Origin: Alloacidobacterium dinghuense
GTDB taxonomy: Bacteria > Acidobacteriota > Terriglobia > Terriglobales > Acidobacteriaceae
Reading direction: 5' to 3'
Length of the DNA: 64,000 nucleotides
Assembly (NCBI RefSeq): GCF_014274465.1
Contig: NZ_CP060394.1
Coordinates: forward strand, 5,642,001 to 5,706,000
Below the pieces are notes generated by a model, which was given only the letters and a program-made list of their open reading frames with translations, ran no database searches and had not been told where the DNA came from. Position 1 is the stretch's first letter, and every line of letters begins with the position of its first letter. A program made the translations under genes and the position numbers. Positions 43,479-53,198 of this stretch are shown in pieces.

Positions 43479-44264
43479 TTAGTTGAGCTCTCTGATCCAG
43501 ATGTTGCGATAGCTGATGGGCTCGCTCTTGTCGCCGTGCGCCTGCAGCTTGATCGGGGCGGTGTCGTATTTTTTGTAGAACGGCTGGCCGATGTAGAGTG
43601 TTTGCCCCTTCAACTGGAAGTGATTCTGCACCAGCACGCCGTTGAAGAAGACGGTGACGTAGGCTGGCGTTTTCAGCGTGCCATCGTCGTTGAAGGTGGG
43701 CGCGGTCCAGACTACGTCGTAGCTCTGCCATTCACCGGGCTTGCGATTCGGATTGACGAGCGGAGCGCTTTGTTTGTAGATGCTGCCGGCCTGTCCGTTG
43801 ACGTAGGTCTTGTTGTTGTAGGAGTCGAGGACCTGCAGTTCGTATCCAGCATCGCCGGGACCGGTGGAAGCGAGAAAGACGCCGCTGTTGCCGCGTGCCT
43901 GATCGCTGCCGGTGATGTTCTCGGGGATTCTCCACTCAATGTGGAGCTGGTAGTTCTTGAACGACCGTTTGGTTTCGATGTTGCCGGCGGTTTTGCTCAC
44001 GACGAGAATGCCGTCGGAGACGGTCCATTTGGCCGGTGAGTGATCCTGCGCTGAAACCCACTCGTCGAGATTTTTGCCATCGAAAAGGACGATGGCGTCA
44101 GAGGGCGGCGCTTCGTTGGTGGCGCCCGGTGTTACGACTTTGGGCACAGGTTCCCAGACTTCCGTGTCCTGAGGCTTGGGTTTCGCGGCTTCCTGCGCGG
44201 GCAGAAGCGAGACAACGGAACCAAGAACGGCGAAGGCGACGAGTTGCGAGATGTGGATGCGCAT
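43479..44264 (-). CDS. Exported DUF1080 (3-keto-disaccharide hydrolase-like) protein
   Basis: This 261-aa protein has a signal peptide (MRIHISQLVAFAVLGSVVSLLPAQ). The DUF1080 jelly-roll follows: IVLFDGKNLDEWVSAQDHSPAKWTVSDGILVV, FKNYQLHIEWRIPENI, NSGVFLASTGPGDAGYELQVLDS, GEWQSYDVVWTAPTF and ISYRNIWIREL. Some members of this family hydrolyse 3-ketoglucosides, but most are uncharacterised. The ATG at 44264 was chosen because AGAGGA lies upstream; the longer frame above is spurious. It is likely periplasmic and involved in glycoside turnover. Confidence 0.9.
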   Translation of the reverse strand: MRIHISQLVAFAVLGSVVSLLPAQEAAKPKPQDTEVWEPVPKVVTPGATNEAPPSDAIVLFDGKNLDEWVSAQDHSPAKWTVSDGILVVSKTAGNIETKRSFKNYQLHIEWRIPENITGSDQARGNSGVFLASTGPGDAGYELQVLDSYNNKTYVNGQAGSIYKQSAPLVNPNRKPGEWQSYDVVWTAPTFNDDGTLKTPAYVTVFFNGVLVQNHFQLKGQTLYIGQPFYKKYDTAPIKLQAHGDKSEPISYRNIWIRELN

Positions 44265-44304
44265 AAATCCTCTTGAGGATACACCTTGTTGCGCGCGGGT
44301 TGAG

Positions 44305-46425
44305 TCAGCTGGGGGAATTGGTTGCGGCGGAGGTGTCTTCGGCTGGTTCTTCGACGAGGATAGGTGCGGTCGTCTCCGCTGATGGCACGGGGGCGTCCGG
44401 CTTTGGTTCGACAGGAAAAAGAAATCGTAACGGTGAGTGCACGATTTGTCCGAGGGCATAGCGGAGGATTCTAACGTGCTCCTCGTAGGGTACATCGTAG
44501 GCACGCAGCGCGACGAAAGATGCGATGCCGAAGCTGACGCCGAGATTGAGCACGAACATGACGGCGACGCCGAGGATCGCGGTATAGAGCCATATATGAG
44601 TAAATGCCGATGCGCCGAAATGGGCGGCGGCGAAGGCGAACATGCCGGTGTTCAGCGTGACGTGGCGGATGTCGAGAGGCAGGCCGAAGAATTCTGCGAT
44701 GACAGGAGTGAAACCCATGAGGTAGCCGAGCGAGATGCTGGTGCTCCAGGCTGCAATGTTGTGATCGTACCAGTCGGCAATCTTCTGCATTCTGTCGTAG
44801 CCGATTCTGCGGCCTAACGGGTGCTGCGCAATCGAGTCGGGAATGCGGTGGTAGACGGCGAAGTTTTCGCACCATCCTCCGATGAGGCCGGCGAGCCAGA
44901 GCAGAATGCCGGTGAGTACCGCGTCGATTGCGGTGAGAGAGGCCAGGGGCGCCAGCGACCGGTAGACGCGCTCGGCTTGAGGAGCCGGCACGAATGACGT
45001 GTGATAGGTAGCGAGCCAGATCTGATTGACGAGCACGGCTCCGGAGCACACGGCGACAATGTTGCCAAGGGCTGCTGCGAGTTGCGTGCGGCTGATCGAG
45101 GCGCTGAAGCTGGTGATCTTATCACGGCGGGAATCGCCGCGGTTGCGACGGATGATGTCGGCCAGTGTTGCGGCGGTCATCGAAGGCTGCTTGGTGGCGA
45201 GTGCGAGGCCAAAGATCTGAAGCAGCAGGAAGCTGATGGCGTAATTGGTTCCTACGAGAATGGCTTCGATGAACGGCGGCCAGTGGCGGCCTATGATGCG
45301 AAGCTTGATGGCGGCGGTGAAGACGGTGAGGATTCCGCCACCGATGGCCGCGCCCCACATGTGCCAATATTCGCGGCGGCTGTGGGCGATGTAGTGTTCG
45401 CCGCCGTGGCCGGTGCGCTCGACGGTTTTGCGCGCCAGCAGATTGAAGTTCTTACGAACGAGCGAGCCGACGCGGATGTCTTCAAGCACGCCCCGAACGA
45501 GCGTGTCGAGCAGCAAGCGCGCAGCGACCGACGGCTTGCGCGTGTGCTCGACTAATGTGGCGGCGAGCATTTCCATGCGATCGAGCGTGGCATCCATGGC
45601 GCTGAGATCGAAGACCAGCGCAGTGCTTACACCGGCGTCTTCCATGTTGATGCGCACAAGCGCAAGTTCTCCGCGGCAGGCGTAGACGGCCTGAAGCCAG
45701 CGTTCCATGCGGTCGGCTGGTGACACGGAGCCTTCAAACTCAATGAACTTCTCGGTGGCAAATACGAAGGCATAGAACGGAGAGTGCTCCACGGACTCGC
45801 TGGAGCTTCGATCACGGACGGCGACGCTGGTGCCACGCGCAGAAACGCGCGCGGCCAGCAAGCGCAGCGCCTGATGCATATCCTTGCGCAGTTGCGGAAA
45901 GGTATGGAGGCCTTGCGGGTCCCAAAGGATCGCAGCGAGGCGTGTGAAAAGCTCGGCGCCCATATCCAGAAAGCGCTGAACCGAGCGCGGAGAATCAAAA
46001 ATGGATGCGAAGAGACGGGAAGCGTCGGCGTCTTCGCGCGGCGAAGGAAGCAGCCGCTGAAAGAAGCGCCGTGTGATCTCCGGGATCAGTGCATGTTGGG
46101 CGGGAAGTCCGGATTCTGCGAAAAGCGAAACGGAATGGAGTGAACCGAGCATCGAGCGCCATGCCTGCTGAAAGCTCGAACAGAGGTCGCGATCCTGTTC
46201 GAGCATGCTAATCCAAAAGATCAACGTGGTCTGAAGGTTACGATTTGAACTTTCCTGCCAGATTGCGGAAAACAATTCGATGAAGCTGGCTGTTTGGTCG
46301 CCGAATGTGGGTGCAGCGCAGAAGGATCCCGTGTAGTTGCGCAGGGATGTTTCTGTTCGCGGGGATACAGGTCTCCCGCCGTCCGCGTTCTGCGATGGAT
46401 TTCGAGCCTGAGGAGATAAGGCCAT
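44305..46425 (-). CDS. PF10136-type (so-called site-specific recombinase) membrane protein
   Basis: This 706-aa protein matches the family annotated as site-specific recombinase after the gonococcal Gcr protein. The first half is soluble and helical. The second half has several transmembrane helices (IGGGILTVFTAAIKL, LVGTNYAISFLLLQIFGLALA, AILGVAVMFVLNLGVSFGIASFVAL) and the TKQPSMTAATLADIIR motif. No DDE or serine/tyrosine recombinase catalytic pattern is visible, so a recombinase function should not be assumed. The C-terminus is Pro/Ala rich. Its role is unknown. Confidence 0.75.
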   Translation of the reverse strand: MALSPQARNPSQNADGGRPVSPRTETSLRNYTGSFCAAPTFGDQTASFIELFSAIWQESSNRNLQTTLIFWISMLEQDRDLCSSFQQAWRSMLGSLHSVSLFAESGLPAQHALIPEITRRFFQRLLPSPREDADASRLFASIFDSPRSVQRFLDMGAELFTRLAAILWDPQGLHTFPQLRKDMHQALRLLAARVSARGTSVAVRDRSSSESVEHSPFYAFVFATEKFIEFEGSVSPADRMERWLQAVYACRGELALVRINMEDAGVSTALVFDLSAMDATLDRMEMLAATLVEHTRKPSVAARLLLDTLVRGVLEDIRVGSLVRKNFNLLARKTVERTGHGGEHYIAHSRREYWHMWGAAIGGGILTVFTAAIKLRIIGRHWPPFIEAILVGTNYAISFLLLQIFGLALATKQPSMTAATLADIIRRNRGDSRRDKITSFSASISRTQLAAALGNIVAVCSGAVLVNQIWLATYHTSFVPAPQAERVYRSLAPLASLTAIDAVLTGILLWLAGLIGGWCENFAVYHRIPDSIAQHPLGRRIGYDRMQKIADWYDHNIAAWSTSISLGYLMGFTPVIAEFFGLPLDIRHVTLNTGMFAFAAAHFGASAFTHIWLYTAILGVAVMFVLNLGVSFGIASFVALRAYDVPYEEHVRILRYALGQIVHSPLRFLFPVEPKPDAPVPSAETTAPILVEEPAEDTSAATNSPS

Positions 46426-46926
46426 CTATGCGAACGATGATAGCGTCATTCGGAGGATGGGAGGTTGAGATATTGCGGGAAACCTCTGATCCTGAAATTG
46501 CGACATCGAGAGGGGGCACTATTACACCTGGACGACAGTTCGATTGACCGCGTCAATACCTGCATGCTATTCACGAAATCCCGTATATCGGTTAGATATT
46601 TGGGAAGCTTGTGCGATGACTCAGCGTCGAGGATTAGTCCGCTTAGGGAATTGTGGCGTGGGCATTCATGCATGATAGTTGTCCGCCAAGAGACAAAGCT
46701 ACTAAACGAACAGACCGATAGATACTTCTTGCAAGGCATTGCATCTTTCCAGCACGACGACTGTGGTTCTACCTTTTGCACGCTCGCTGTTTCAGCAAAT
46801 ATCGCCGCTTGCGTTTGCCACTCTAAGACACTGAGGTGAAGCCGTGAAATGTGGCGATGCATCTACACTTTCTATTTTCTACGTCCCCAGATCGTGATAT
46901 GAATTGCGGTCGCCGGAAGGGATTCC
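46426..46926. other. Intergenic region without a supported gene
   Basis: Overlapping frames of 124-138 aa exist on both strands across 46446-46862, but neither has a ribosome-binding site, a motif or a coding-like composition. I see no RNA gene here. It separates the PF10136 gene from the divergent SDR gene and must contain their promoters. Confidence 0.5.
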
Positions 46927-47805
46927 ATGATTCTTGTTGTGGGAGCTACTGGGCTTGTAGGGAGCGATGTATGTCTAAGGCTGGCGAAGCGGGGTGAACC
47001 GGTGCGGGCGCTCGTCCGTGTGACGAGCGACAAGAACAAGGTTGAGGCCCTGCGCTCGGCGGGTGTCGAGTTGTGCTTTGGCGATTTGAAGGAGCCGGAA
47101 TCGCTTGCTGTGGCGTGTCGAGGCGCGAGCGCAGTTGTGTCGACGGCAAGCTCAACGCTTTCGCGTGCGGCTGGGGATTCGATTGAAACGGTCGATGCTG
47201 CGGGGCAACTCAGCCTTGTGAGCGCAGCAAGGGCGGCGAGAGTGAATCGATTTGTTTTTGTGTCTTTTCGCCAGCCGAAAGGCATGTCTGTCCCATTGGC
47301 GGAGGCAAAGGCGCAGGTGGAGAGCGCCATCGCGAAGATGAATTTCACGAGTATTCAGGCAAGCTGGTTTATGGAGGTGTGGCTCGGTCCGCATCTTGGG
47401 TTCGACTATCAGAACGCCACCGCGCGGATCTACGGACCGGGGACCAGTCCGATCAGCTGGGTCTCGTCGGGAGATGTTGCCGAGATGTGCGTGCTTGCCC
47501 TTGAAGATCGCGCCGCGGAGCGCAGGATCATCGAGTTTGGTGGCCCTGAGCCATTGAGTCCGCTTGAGGTGGTCGCGCTCTTTGAGGAAATCGGCGGCAA
47601 GAAGTTTAAGGTGGAGCACGTTCCGGAGGAGGTTTTGCGCGGTCAGTTTGCGGCAGCCACGGACTCGATGCAGAAGAGTTTTGCAGCGTTGATGCTCGGG
47701 TATGCGTACGGAGATGCGATGGAGATGGGAGCGATCCAGAAGGAGTTTGGGATCAAGCTCAAGAGCGTCGATGAGTATGCGCGTGAGTTTCTGTACGTGC
47801 GGTAA
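46927..47805 (+). CDS. NAD(P)-binding atypical SDR (NmrA-like) protein
   Basis: This 292-aa protein has an N-terminal Rossmann fold with GATGLVGSDV (residues 6-15), a basic RALVR loop that would prefer NADP, and FGDLKEPESLAVACRGASAVVSTAS. The catalytic Tyr-x3-Lys is not evident; instead FVSFRQPKGMSVPLAEAKAQVE follows, as in NmrA/HSCARG-like or complex-I-assembly relatives. PLSPLEVVALFEEIGGKKFKVEHVPEE near the end is usual for the group. It may be a redox sensor or a quinone reductase-like enzyme. It is convergent with the next gene. Confidence 0.85.
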   Translation: MILVVGATGLVGSDVCLRLAKRGEPVRALVRVTSDKNKVEALRSAGVELCFGDLKEPESLAVACRGASAVVSTASSTLSRAAGDSIETVDAAGQLSLVSAARAARVNRFVFVSFRQPKGMSVPLAEAKAQVESAIAKMNFTSIQASWFMEVWLGPHLGFDYQNATARIYGPGTSPISWVSSGDVAEMCVLALEDRAAERRIIEFGGPEPLSPLEVVALFEEIGGKKFKVEHVPEEVLRGQFAAATDSMQKSFAALMLGYAYGDAMEMGAIQKEFGIKLKSVDEYAREFLYVR

Positions 47806-47832
47806 GGGCTTCCAGCAGCAGGTAATTTCTGA

Positions 47833-48924
47833 CTAAATCGTGGCTTCCTCGAGCTCGAGTTCCGGAGGCTGCGGCTGGCTTAGAACGTCCAGCGTGAAAT
47901 CTCTGATTGAGGCAGCGGCGTTGAGGAGCATTTCCTTTTCGCATGCTTCCAGCCAATCGAGCGGCTCGGGATGCCATCCGTCACGGCTCAGCGTTATGGG
48001 AACACCACAGGTTCCGTGGAGATCGAGGACTTCTCCTTCAAGCAGCACCTGGCCGTGAACGCGGCGGTGGTCGCAGGCTAGAGCGGCGACTATGCACTGG
48101 AGCGTGGCATTCGAAGTTGCATTCGGAGTGGAATGCATGGAGCGCGCGGTGATGAAAGGCTCGACGAAGATACGCGCGTCCGGCAGCGCGTGGCGCGCGA
48201 TTTCATACGCTTCTGGAACCTCGCCTGCTCGTACGAGCTCGATGATCAATGGCTGGATGGCTGCGACACGTTCCCGCAAAGGTGTGCGGGCGCATTCTTC
48301 CTTGAGCTGATCGAGCGCACGATGCACATCGGGGCTGGATGCCAGCACCTCAACCGCACTCCAGAGCGGAACCATAGATTGTCCATGCTCACCTAGAACG
48401 CTGGCGCGGACTTGTCGGCGGCTGATACCGAGGTCTTTGGCGATGGCGCGGGCGAAGCGCAGCGAGTCCTGTTGCGCGCCCATACCGAATACGCGCCTGC
48501 GCTCCAGTCTGCTCGCAAAGATATCTACGCCTAGCTCAACCGGATTGCTAACTACGATAAAGAGCGCGTCCGGAACGCGACTGGCGCATTCGTCGGCGAT
48601 CTTCTCGAAGATGCTGCGGTTCGCAATAGCCACGTCTCTGCGGTTGGTGCGTTTGAGAGACAGGCCGACGCCCGCCGCAATGACAACGATATCGGCATCG
48701 ACGTCAATGATTTTGGGTACGACTTCAATTTCGACGCGTTCATCGTCGAAGGCGTCGAGCAGATCGATGCGTGTGCCGAGGAGTTTGCCTTCGCTCGCAG
48801 CGGAGCCGTGACCGACGAGTTGAAGTCGATCGCATGGCTCAAGGAGCTGACTTCTTAAAACCTGCGCCGCCAGCGTGCTGCCTACCGCGCCGGATGCGCC
48901 AATGATGGCCATCGATATCGGCAT
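47833..48924 (-). CDS. Lactate/malate dehydrogenase-family protein
   Basis: This 363-aa protein has the NAD-binding GASGAVGSTLAAQ motif near residues 9-21, DADIVVIAAGVGLSLKRTNRRD, FIVVSNPVELGVDIFASR, and the catalytic His in GEHGQSMVPLWS. A GAQQDSLRFARAIA segment follows the usual DSxRxxxxIA pattern. The loop order is that of MDH/LDH enzymes, but the active-site loop GVGLSLKRTNRRD lacks the usual xRK(P/M)GMxR form. The protein is also about 40 aa longer than typical, so substrate choice is uncertain. Confidence 0.75.
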   Translation of the reverse strand: MPISMAIIGASGAVGSTLAAQVLRSQLLEPCDRLQLVGHGSAASEGKLLGTRIDLLDAFDDERVEIEVVPKIIDVDADIVVIAAGVGLSLKRTNRRDVAIANRSIFEKIADECASRVPDALFIVVSNPVELGVDIFASRLERRRVFGMGAQQDSLRFARAIAKDLGISRRQVRASVLGEHGQSMVPLWSAVEVLASSPDVHRALDQLKEECARTPLRERVAAIQPLIIELVRAGEVPEAYEIARHALPDARIFVEPFITARSMHSTPNATSNATLQCIVAALACDHRRVHGQVLLEGEVLDLHGTCGVPITLSRDGWHPEPLDWLEACEKEMLLNAAASIRDFTLDVLSQPQPPELELEEATI

Positions 48925-48948
48925 GGATCACATTATGGCAGAGGTTGA

Positions 48949-50202
48949 TTAGAGCTGTAGCCGAATTTTGCACCGGGTGAGAAGCGCGGCGACCGCCAAA
49001 ATGAAGGAGGTAAACACGATCGCTCTCACAAGTCCTGGCCAGCCGTAATCGAAATGCGTATCGAAGTATGTGAAACCTAACGCGGCGACGAGGAAGTAAT
49101 AGAGGTCGGGCAGCAGGTAGGTAAGCAGCGTGTTTGCGCCAGCGGGGCGTGCGAAGAAGGCCCAGGCGGTTTTCTTTTTCACGTCGCAGATCCAGTACAA
49201 AAGCGCAAAGCATGCGACGGCCGCGGCGATGCAGTAGAGCGACCAGGCTGGCGTGGCACGAATTTTCGAGATGCCGAGAGGCGTGAGCAGACGGCCCGCG
49301 CCCAGTGCCGCAAGCGCGAAAGCCAAAGCCGTCGACATTTTCTGGCCGAGGGCCTTCCATCGGTGATCGCCCAGAAAGATGACGGACGTGACGATGCCGG
49401 CCATTGTGATCGAGGCCATCGCTCCGTTATCGAATGGCCAGAAGTAGAGCGGTAGATGTTTGGGCAGGACGATCCACTTTGCCGTACAGAGAGCGTTGAA
49501 GGTGACGAGCGCGATCAGCCAAGCGAGCGGCGTCCAGAGCCAGCGGCGTGTGGGGATATACAGAATGGATACAGCAAGAAAGGTGTAGCCGATGAGGCCG
49601 AGGATTTCCGGATAAGAGCCGTCGATCCACGCGACATGGCCATCGTGCGCGGTTCGGCGGAAGATGGCGTACATGGCGACGACCATGATCAGGCCGAGTA
49701 TGCGGAGCCCTTTGTGTACGGTTCGGGTGTATCCCGCGCCGGTGTACACGCTGAGGTAAACGCCCGCGCCAAGCAACGCGAGGATCGCCCAGAGATTGGT
49801 GCTGAAGCCAATGCGGGCCGGATCGCCTTTTTCGGCATTGGCGAGAATCAGACCGAGAACGATGAGGCTGACAGAGCGGATGATGACATGCATCCAGAGC
49901 GCTAATTCGGAGTTGGTCTTTTTCAGGCGCGCTTTGATGGCGAGCGGAATGGACAGGCCGATGATGAAAAGGAAGAACGGATAGACCATGTCTACATACG
50001 TCATGGCGTTGATCTGGGCGGGCATGTGGTAGGTCCACCAGGGAAGGCCGTGGACGCTGGCGAGATCATTGACGAAGATCATGACGACCATGGTGAGGCC
50101 GCGAAAGATGTCTATCGATGCAAGCCGGGAGGTTTCTGGTTTGGCTGCCGTTTCGCGGAGTGGTACTGGCGCGGCCGAAATGGTCGTGTTCATGCTCGCC
50201 AC
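48949..50202 (-). CDS. DUF5009/HGSNAT-like membrane acyltransferase
   Basis: This 417-aa polytopic protein has ten or so transmembrane helices. RLASIDIFRGLTMVVMIFVND is the signature beginning of the DUF5009/DUF1624 family, followed by YVDMVYPFFLFIIGLSIPLAIK. Human HGSNAT and NagX-like proteins share this opening and move acetyl groups across the membrane to sugars. The sequence alone does not show the active His, but the context with amidase and other envelope genes suggests cell-wall or sugar handling (inference). Confidence 0.8.
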   Translation of the reverse strand: MASMNTTISAAPVPLRETAAKPETSRLASIDIFRGLTMVVMIFVNDLASVHGLPWWTYHMPAQINAMTYVDMVYPFFLFIIGLSIPLAIKARLKKTNSELALWMHVIIRSVSLIVLGLILANAEKGDPARIGFSTNLWAILALLGAGVYLSVYTGAGYTRTVHKGLRILGLIMVVAMYAIFRRTAHDGHVAWIDGSYPEILGLIGYTFLAVSILYIPTRRWLWTPLAWLIALVTFNALCTAKWIVLPKHLPLYFWPFDNGAMASITMAGIVTSVIFLGDHRWKALGQKMSTALAFALAALGAGRLLTPLGISKIRATPAWSLYCIAAAVACFALLYWICDVKKKTAWAFFARPAGANTLLTYLLPDLYYFLVAALGFTYFDTHFDYGWPGLVRAIVFTSFILAVAALLTRCKIRLQL

Positions 50203-50315
50203 GATGCTACCGCATTTTCGGTGTATCTGGGAGCCTCTGTTTTTGCGGAAGGCTCACTGTTTTCTCATTTTCCCAAATTGGAAAAGCGGCGCGGGGCAAG
50301 CAATCGGTCGAAGCC

Positions 50316-52724
50316 TCAATTGCCGCTGGTGTGGATGTTGCTCTGCGCAATGCGTACGCCACTCAGGCTGCCGACATAGCGCGAAACGCCACGGTAAAGC
50401 GACTCTGCAATGCGCTCCCGGTATTCGGGATCGCGAAGCTCATGCGCGTCGTCGGGATTGGTCAGGAAAGAGATTTCGGCCAGAATCGACGGCATATTGG
50501 CGCCGATGAGCACAACGAATGGGGCCTTTTTCACGCCGCGATCTTTCAGGCCCGGGTTGCCGTCCTCGAGACCGGAATAGAGGCTCTGCTGCACATCGGC
50601 GGCGAACTCGCGCGATTCGCTGATCTTGTCCTGCAGGGTGATTTTCTTGACGAGATCGGAGAGTTGGTGAATCGACTGATCGGAGACGGCGTTTTCGCGC
50701 GCTGCCACTTCAAGCGCATCGGCCGAGGTAGTGAAATTCAGGTAATAGGTTTCAACGCCGCGCGCCGACGAGTCAGAACTTGAGTTCGCATGAACCGAGA
50801 TGAAGAGATCCGCTTGCGCCTTGTTGGCGATGGCGGTGCGGGTTTCAAGCGGGATGAAGGTATCGTCGTCGCGGGTGTAGATGACGTCGGCGCCCAGCCG
50901 CTGCTTGAGCAACTTGCCCAGGCGCAATGCTACATCGAGCACAACATCCTTTTCTTCGATTCCGTCCGGGCCGAGCGTGCCCGAGTCATGGCCGCCGTGT
51001 CCCGCATCGACGACGATGCGGCCAATCTTCAGTCCCAAGGCGCGCACCATGGAACGCTCGCCGGCGGCGGTGGGCACGGCTGCGTGAATCGCGGGCTGAT
51101 CGGGAGTCGCAGCGGGAGAATTGTTTTTGCTGCTCGCCTTTTTTGCAGGTGCGGGAGTGGGGGGAACAGCGGGCTGAGGCTGATTCGTCGCCTCCAACTC
51201 ATTCGGCTGCTGTTCCGGCGAAGTGCCCGACACAGACTGAACCACCGGAGCCGTCGTTGGATGTTTGGTCGCCTTCACCTTGTTCGGCTGACGGTCGAGC
51301 GATGCAATGTCTTTCAGCGTTGAGCCGGGAGCGGCTGCATCGGCGGTGGCCTGTGGGGTTGGCTGCGGCGATGGCGCCGGTTCCTGCGTGGTATTCGCAG
51401 CGGATGTCGTCCGCGCCGAGGGTTTTCGCACAGTGCTCGGTGTTGTTGCTGCAGGGGGCGGAGTCGCGGGAGCACTCGGCGGATTCGATGCTGGAGTCTG
51501 TGTTGCCGGTTGCGGCTGTTGTTTTGCTATGAGCGACGGAGCGGGCATTGTGCCGGGCTTGCTGCCATGTACATCAATGATCAGCCGCCAGGGATTCGGC
51601 AGCAGGAAGGCAGAATATTCGCTGACATTGCTGACATCGAGGACGACCCGGGTCACATCATTTGAAAACTGCGCAACGCGAATGCGCTTCAGAAATCCAT
51701 CGTCGGTGACTTCGACCGATTTGCCGATCAACTCAGGCGAGAGCTTTGATCCGTGCAGGTCGAAGAAGATGCGATCCGGCCCCGGAACGCGCGTGGCCTC
51801 ATACTGCACTTCGTCCTGCAGGTCGATGGCAACGCGCGTGTAAATGGGCGTCGACCAGTGACGGACCCCAGTCACCAGAGGCAGCTTGCCCTTGCGCGGC
51901 GGAGGCGGCGCGTTCATCGCTGCCTCGCTCAGTTTAGACGGTTCGGATGTCTGCTCAGGCGCGGGTTGTTGTACGGCTGGAGCAGGAGGAGCCGGCTGCG
52001 GCGGCACTTGCGCGGTGTGAGTCTGTTGCGGCTGCGGCTGGGTGACCGACGGAAACACCGGAGTAACCACAGCCTTGTGCTTCGACGGTTGAGCCAAAGG
52101 TGCGGATGTCGGAGGTGCGGTCTGTGCTTCGATCACCGGAGCCGTAGTATGTTGCGCAGGCCGCTTGCCGTGCTTTTCGGCAACCTCTTCTTTCTGAATA
52201 TTTTTTAGCTCCTGCCGCGCCTCATCGGCGAGCGGGCTCTGCGGATAGAGTTTCAGAAACTGCTGAAATGTCGCCTTCGCCTCGTCGCGGTCCTCAAGGT
52301 CGCGACGATAGATTTCTCCCTCGGTGAGCAGCGCGCTGAAGCGATAGCGGCTGGCCGGATATTGCTTGCGCAGAAATTCATACTGCCCGATAGCGTCCTG
52401 CAGCGACTTCTCATCCTGAAAAACCCGCCCCTGCTCGGCCAGAAGATCGGCAACGGCCAAGATGCTGGCGTCTGCCTTTGGGGAGGCAGGATCGCCGTGA
52501 TAGACCGCGCGGTACGCGCTCATAACTCGCTCATAATCGCGCCGCGTTCGCTGCTGTTCCGGGCGACCCTCAAGGGCCTCGCGCAGGCGCTGCGCCTTAT
52601 CAAAAGGGGAGTGTGGCTGGTGTGGCGCGGCGTTGGCGGGCCAGCAGGAGAGTGCACAAAACAGCGCTGCGCTTGCCAGAGACAGGAACAGCGTGCGTCC
52701 TCCGGAGCGGTAGGAAAGGGGCAT
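50316..52724 (-). CDS. AMIN and Amidase_3 N-acetylmuramoyl-L-alanine amidase
   Basis: This is an 802-aa exported protein starting at ATG 52724. It has a signal peptide to about residue 30, TPR-like repeats (about 35-170), and a Pro/Gln/Ala-rich linker. The AMIN domain (TRVAIDLQDEVQYEATRVPG ... RIFFDLHGSKL) lies near 285-390, followed by a second long linker. Amidase_3 (about 565-790) has zinc ligands in VDAGHGGHDSG, IEEKDVVL and SVHANS, and the catalytic Glu in LAEISFLTN. It cleaves the stem peptide from peptidoglycan. The AMIN domain targets the septum or envelope. It is much longer than usual because of the two linkers. Confidence 0.92.
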   Translation of the reverse strand: MPLSYRSGGRTLFLSLASAALFCALSCWPANAAPHQPHSPFDKAQRLREALEGRPEQQRTRRDYERVMSAYRAVYHGDPASPKADASILAVADLLAEQGRVFQDEKSLQDAIGQYEFLRKQYPASRYRFSALLTEGEIYRRDLEDRDEAKATFQQFLKLYPQSPLADEARQELKNIQKEEVAEKHGKRPAQHTTAPVIEAQTAPPTSAPLAQPSKHKAVVTPVFPSVTQPQPQQTHTAQVPPQPAPPAPAVQQPAPEQTSEPSKLSEAAMNAPPPPRKGKLPLVTGVRHWSTPIYTRVAIDLQDEVQYEATRVPGPDRIFFDLHGSKLSPELIGKSVEVTDDGFLKRIRVAQFSNDVTRVVLDVSNVSEYSAFLLPNPWRLIIDVHGSKPGTMPAPSLIAKQQPQPATQTPASNPPSAPATPPPAATTPSTVRKPSARTTSAANTTQEPAPSPQPTPQATADAAAPGSTLKDIASLDRQPNKVKATKHPTTAPVVQSVSGTSPEQQPNELEATNQPQPAVPPTPAPAKKASSKNNSPAATPDQPAIHAAVPTAAGERSMVRALGLKIGRIVVDAGHGGHDSGTLGPDGIEEKDVVLDVALRLGKLLKQRLGADVIYTRDDDTFIPLETRTAIANKAQADLFISVHANSSSDSSARGVETYYLNFTTSADALEVAARENAVSDQSIHQLSDLVKKITLQDKISESREFAADVQQSLYSGLEDGNPGLKDRGVKKAPFVVLIGANMPSILAEISFLTNPDDAHELRDPEYRERIAESLYRGVSRYVGSLSGVRIAQSNIHTSGN

Positions 52725-52851
52725 AGACAAGTTCAGAGGCAGCACACGCCAGAGTCATCTTGATTATAGGTGGCTGGATGGAGAGGAGCAACGCAGGAAA
52801 GACGAAATGAACAGGAGGAAACCAGTATGGAAACCGGAAGTCATTCTCGGT

Positions 52852-53073
52852 TCACAGCAGCTCAAGAAACTCGTCAACTGTCATGCCTGCAACACGAATT
52901 AATGCTCTCAGCGTACCGGTAGATAATTCTTTATGCTGCGGAACCGAAAGATTCACTCGCATTCCCGGCTTCGTGAGAACGGAATGACTACCGACCTGCC
53001 CCATCAATTGCCATCCTGCGCGTTGAAACGCCTTCACAGCTTCCTTCCCAGAGACGTTACCGAGTTTGCCCAT
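52852..53073 (-). CDS. hicA: HicA-family mRNA interferase toxin
   Basis: This 73-aa protein has the HicA double-stranded-RNA-binding-like fold. VSGKEAVKAFQRAGWQLMGQVGSHSVLTKPG contains the catalytic His of GSHSV, and VNLSVPQHKELSTGTLRALIRVAGMTVDEF completes it. HicA cleaves mRNA when not bound by HicB. The partner gene lies upstream at 53199-53408, separated by 125 bp. Confidence 0.85.
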   Translation of the reverse strand: MGKLGNVSGKEAVKAFQRAGWQLMGQVGSHSVLTKPGMRVNLSVPQHKELSTGTLRALIRVAGMTVDEFLELL

Positions 53074-53198
53074 GCCGTATTTTTAGTTGAAACACTTTAG
53101 AGAAACCGTCCGAAAAATTCCACAATGAAACGGCTTTCCGAAAAAGGGACCGCTATCCCAAATTGGAATAGATGTGACCGAAGTAAATGCTTGAACGA

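Noticed and set aside
46446-46862. Overlapping frames on both strands
   Set aside because: Neither shows coding features; the two contradict each other.
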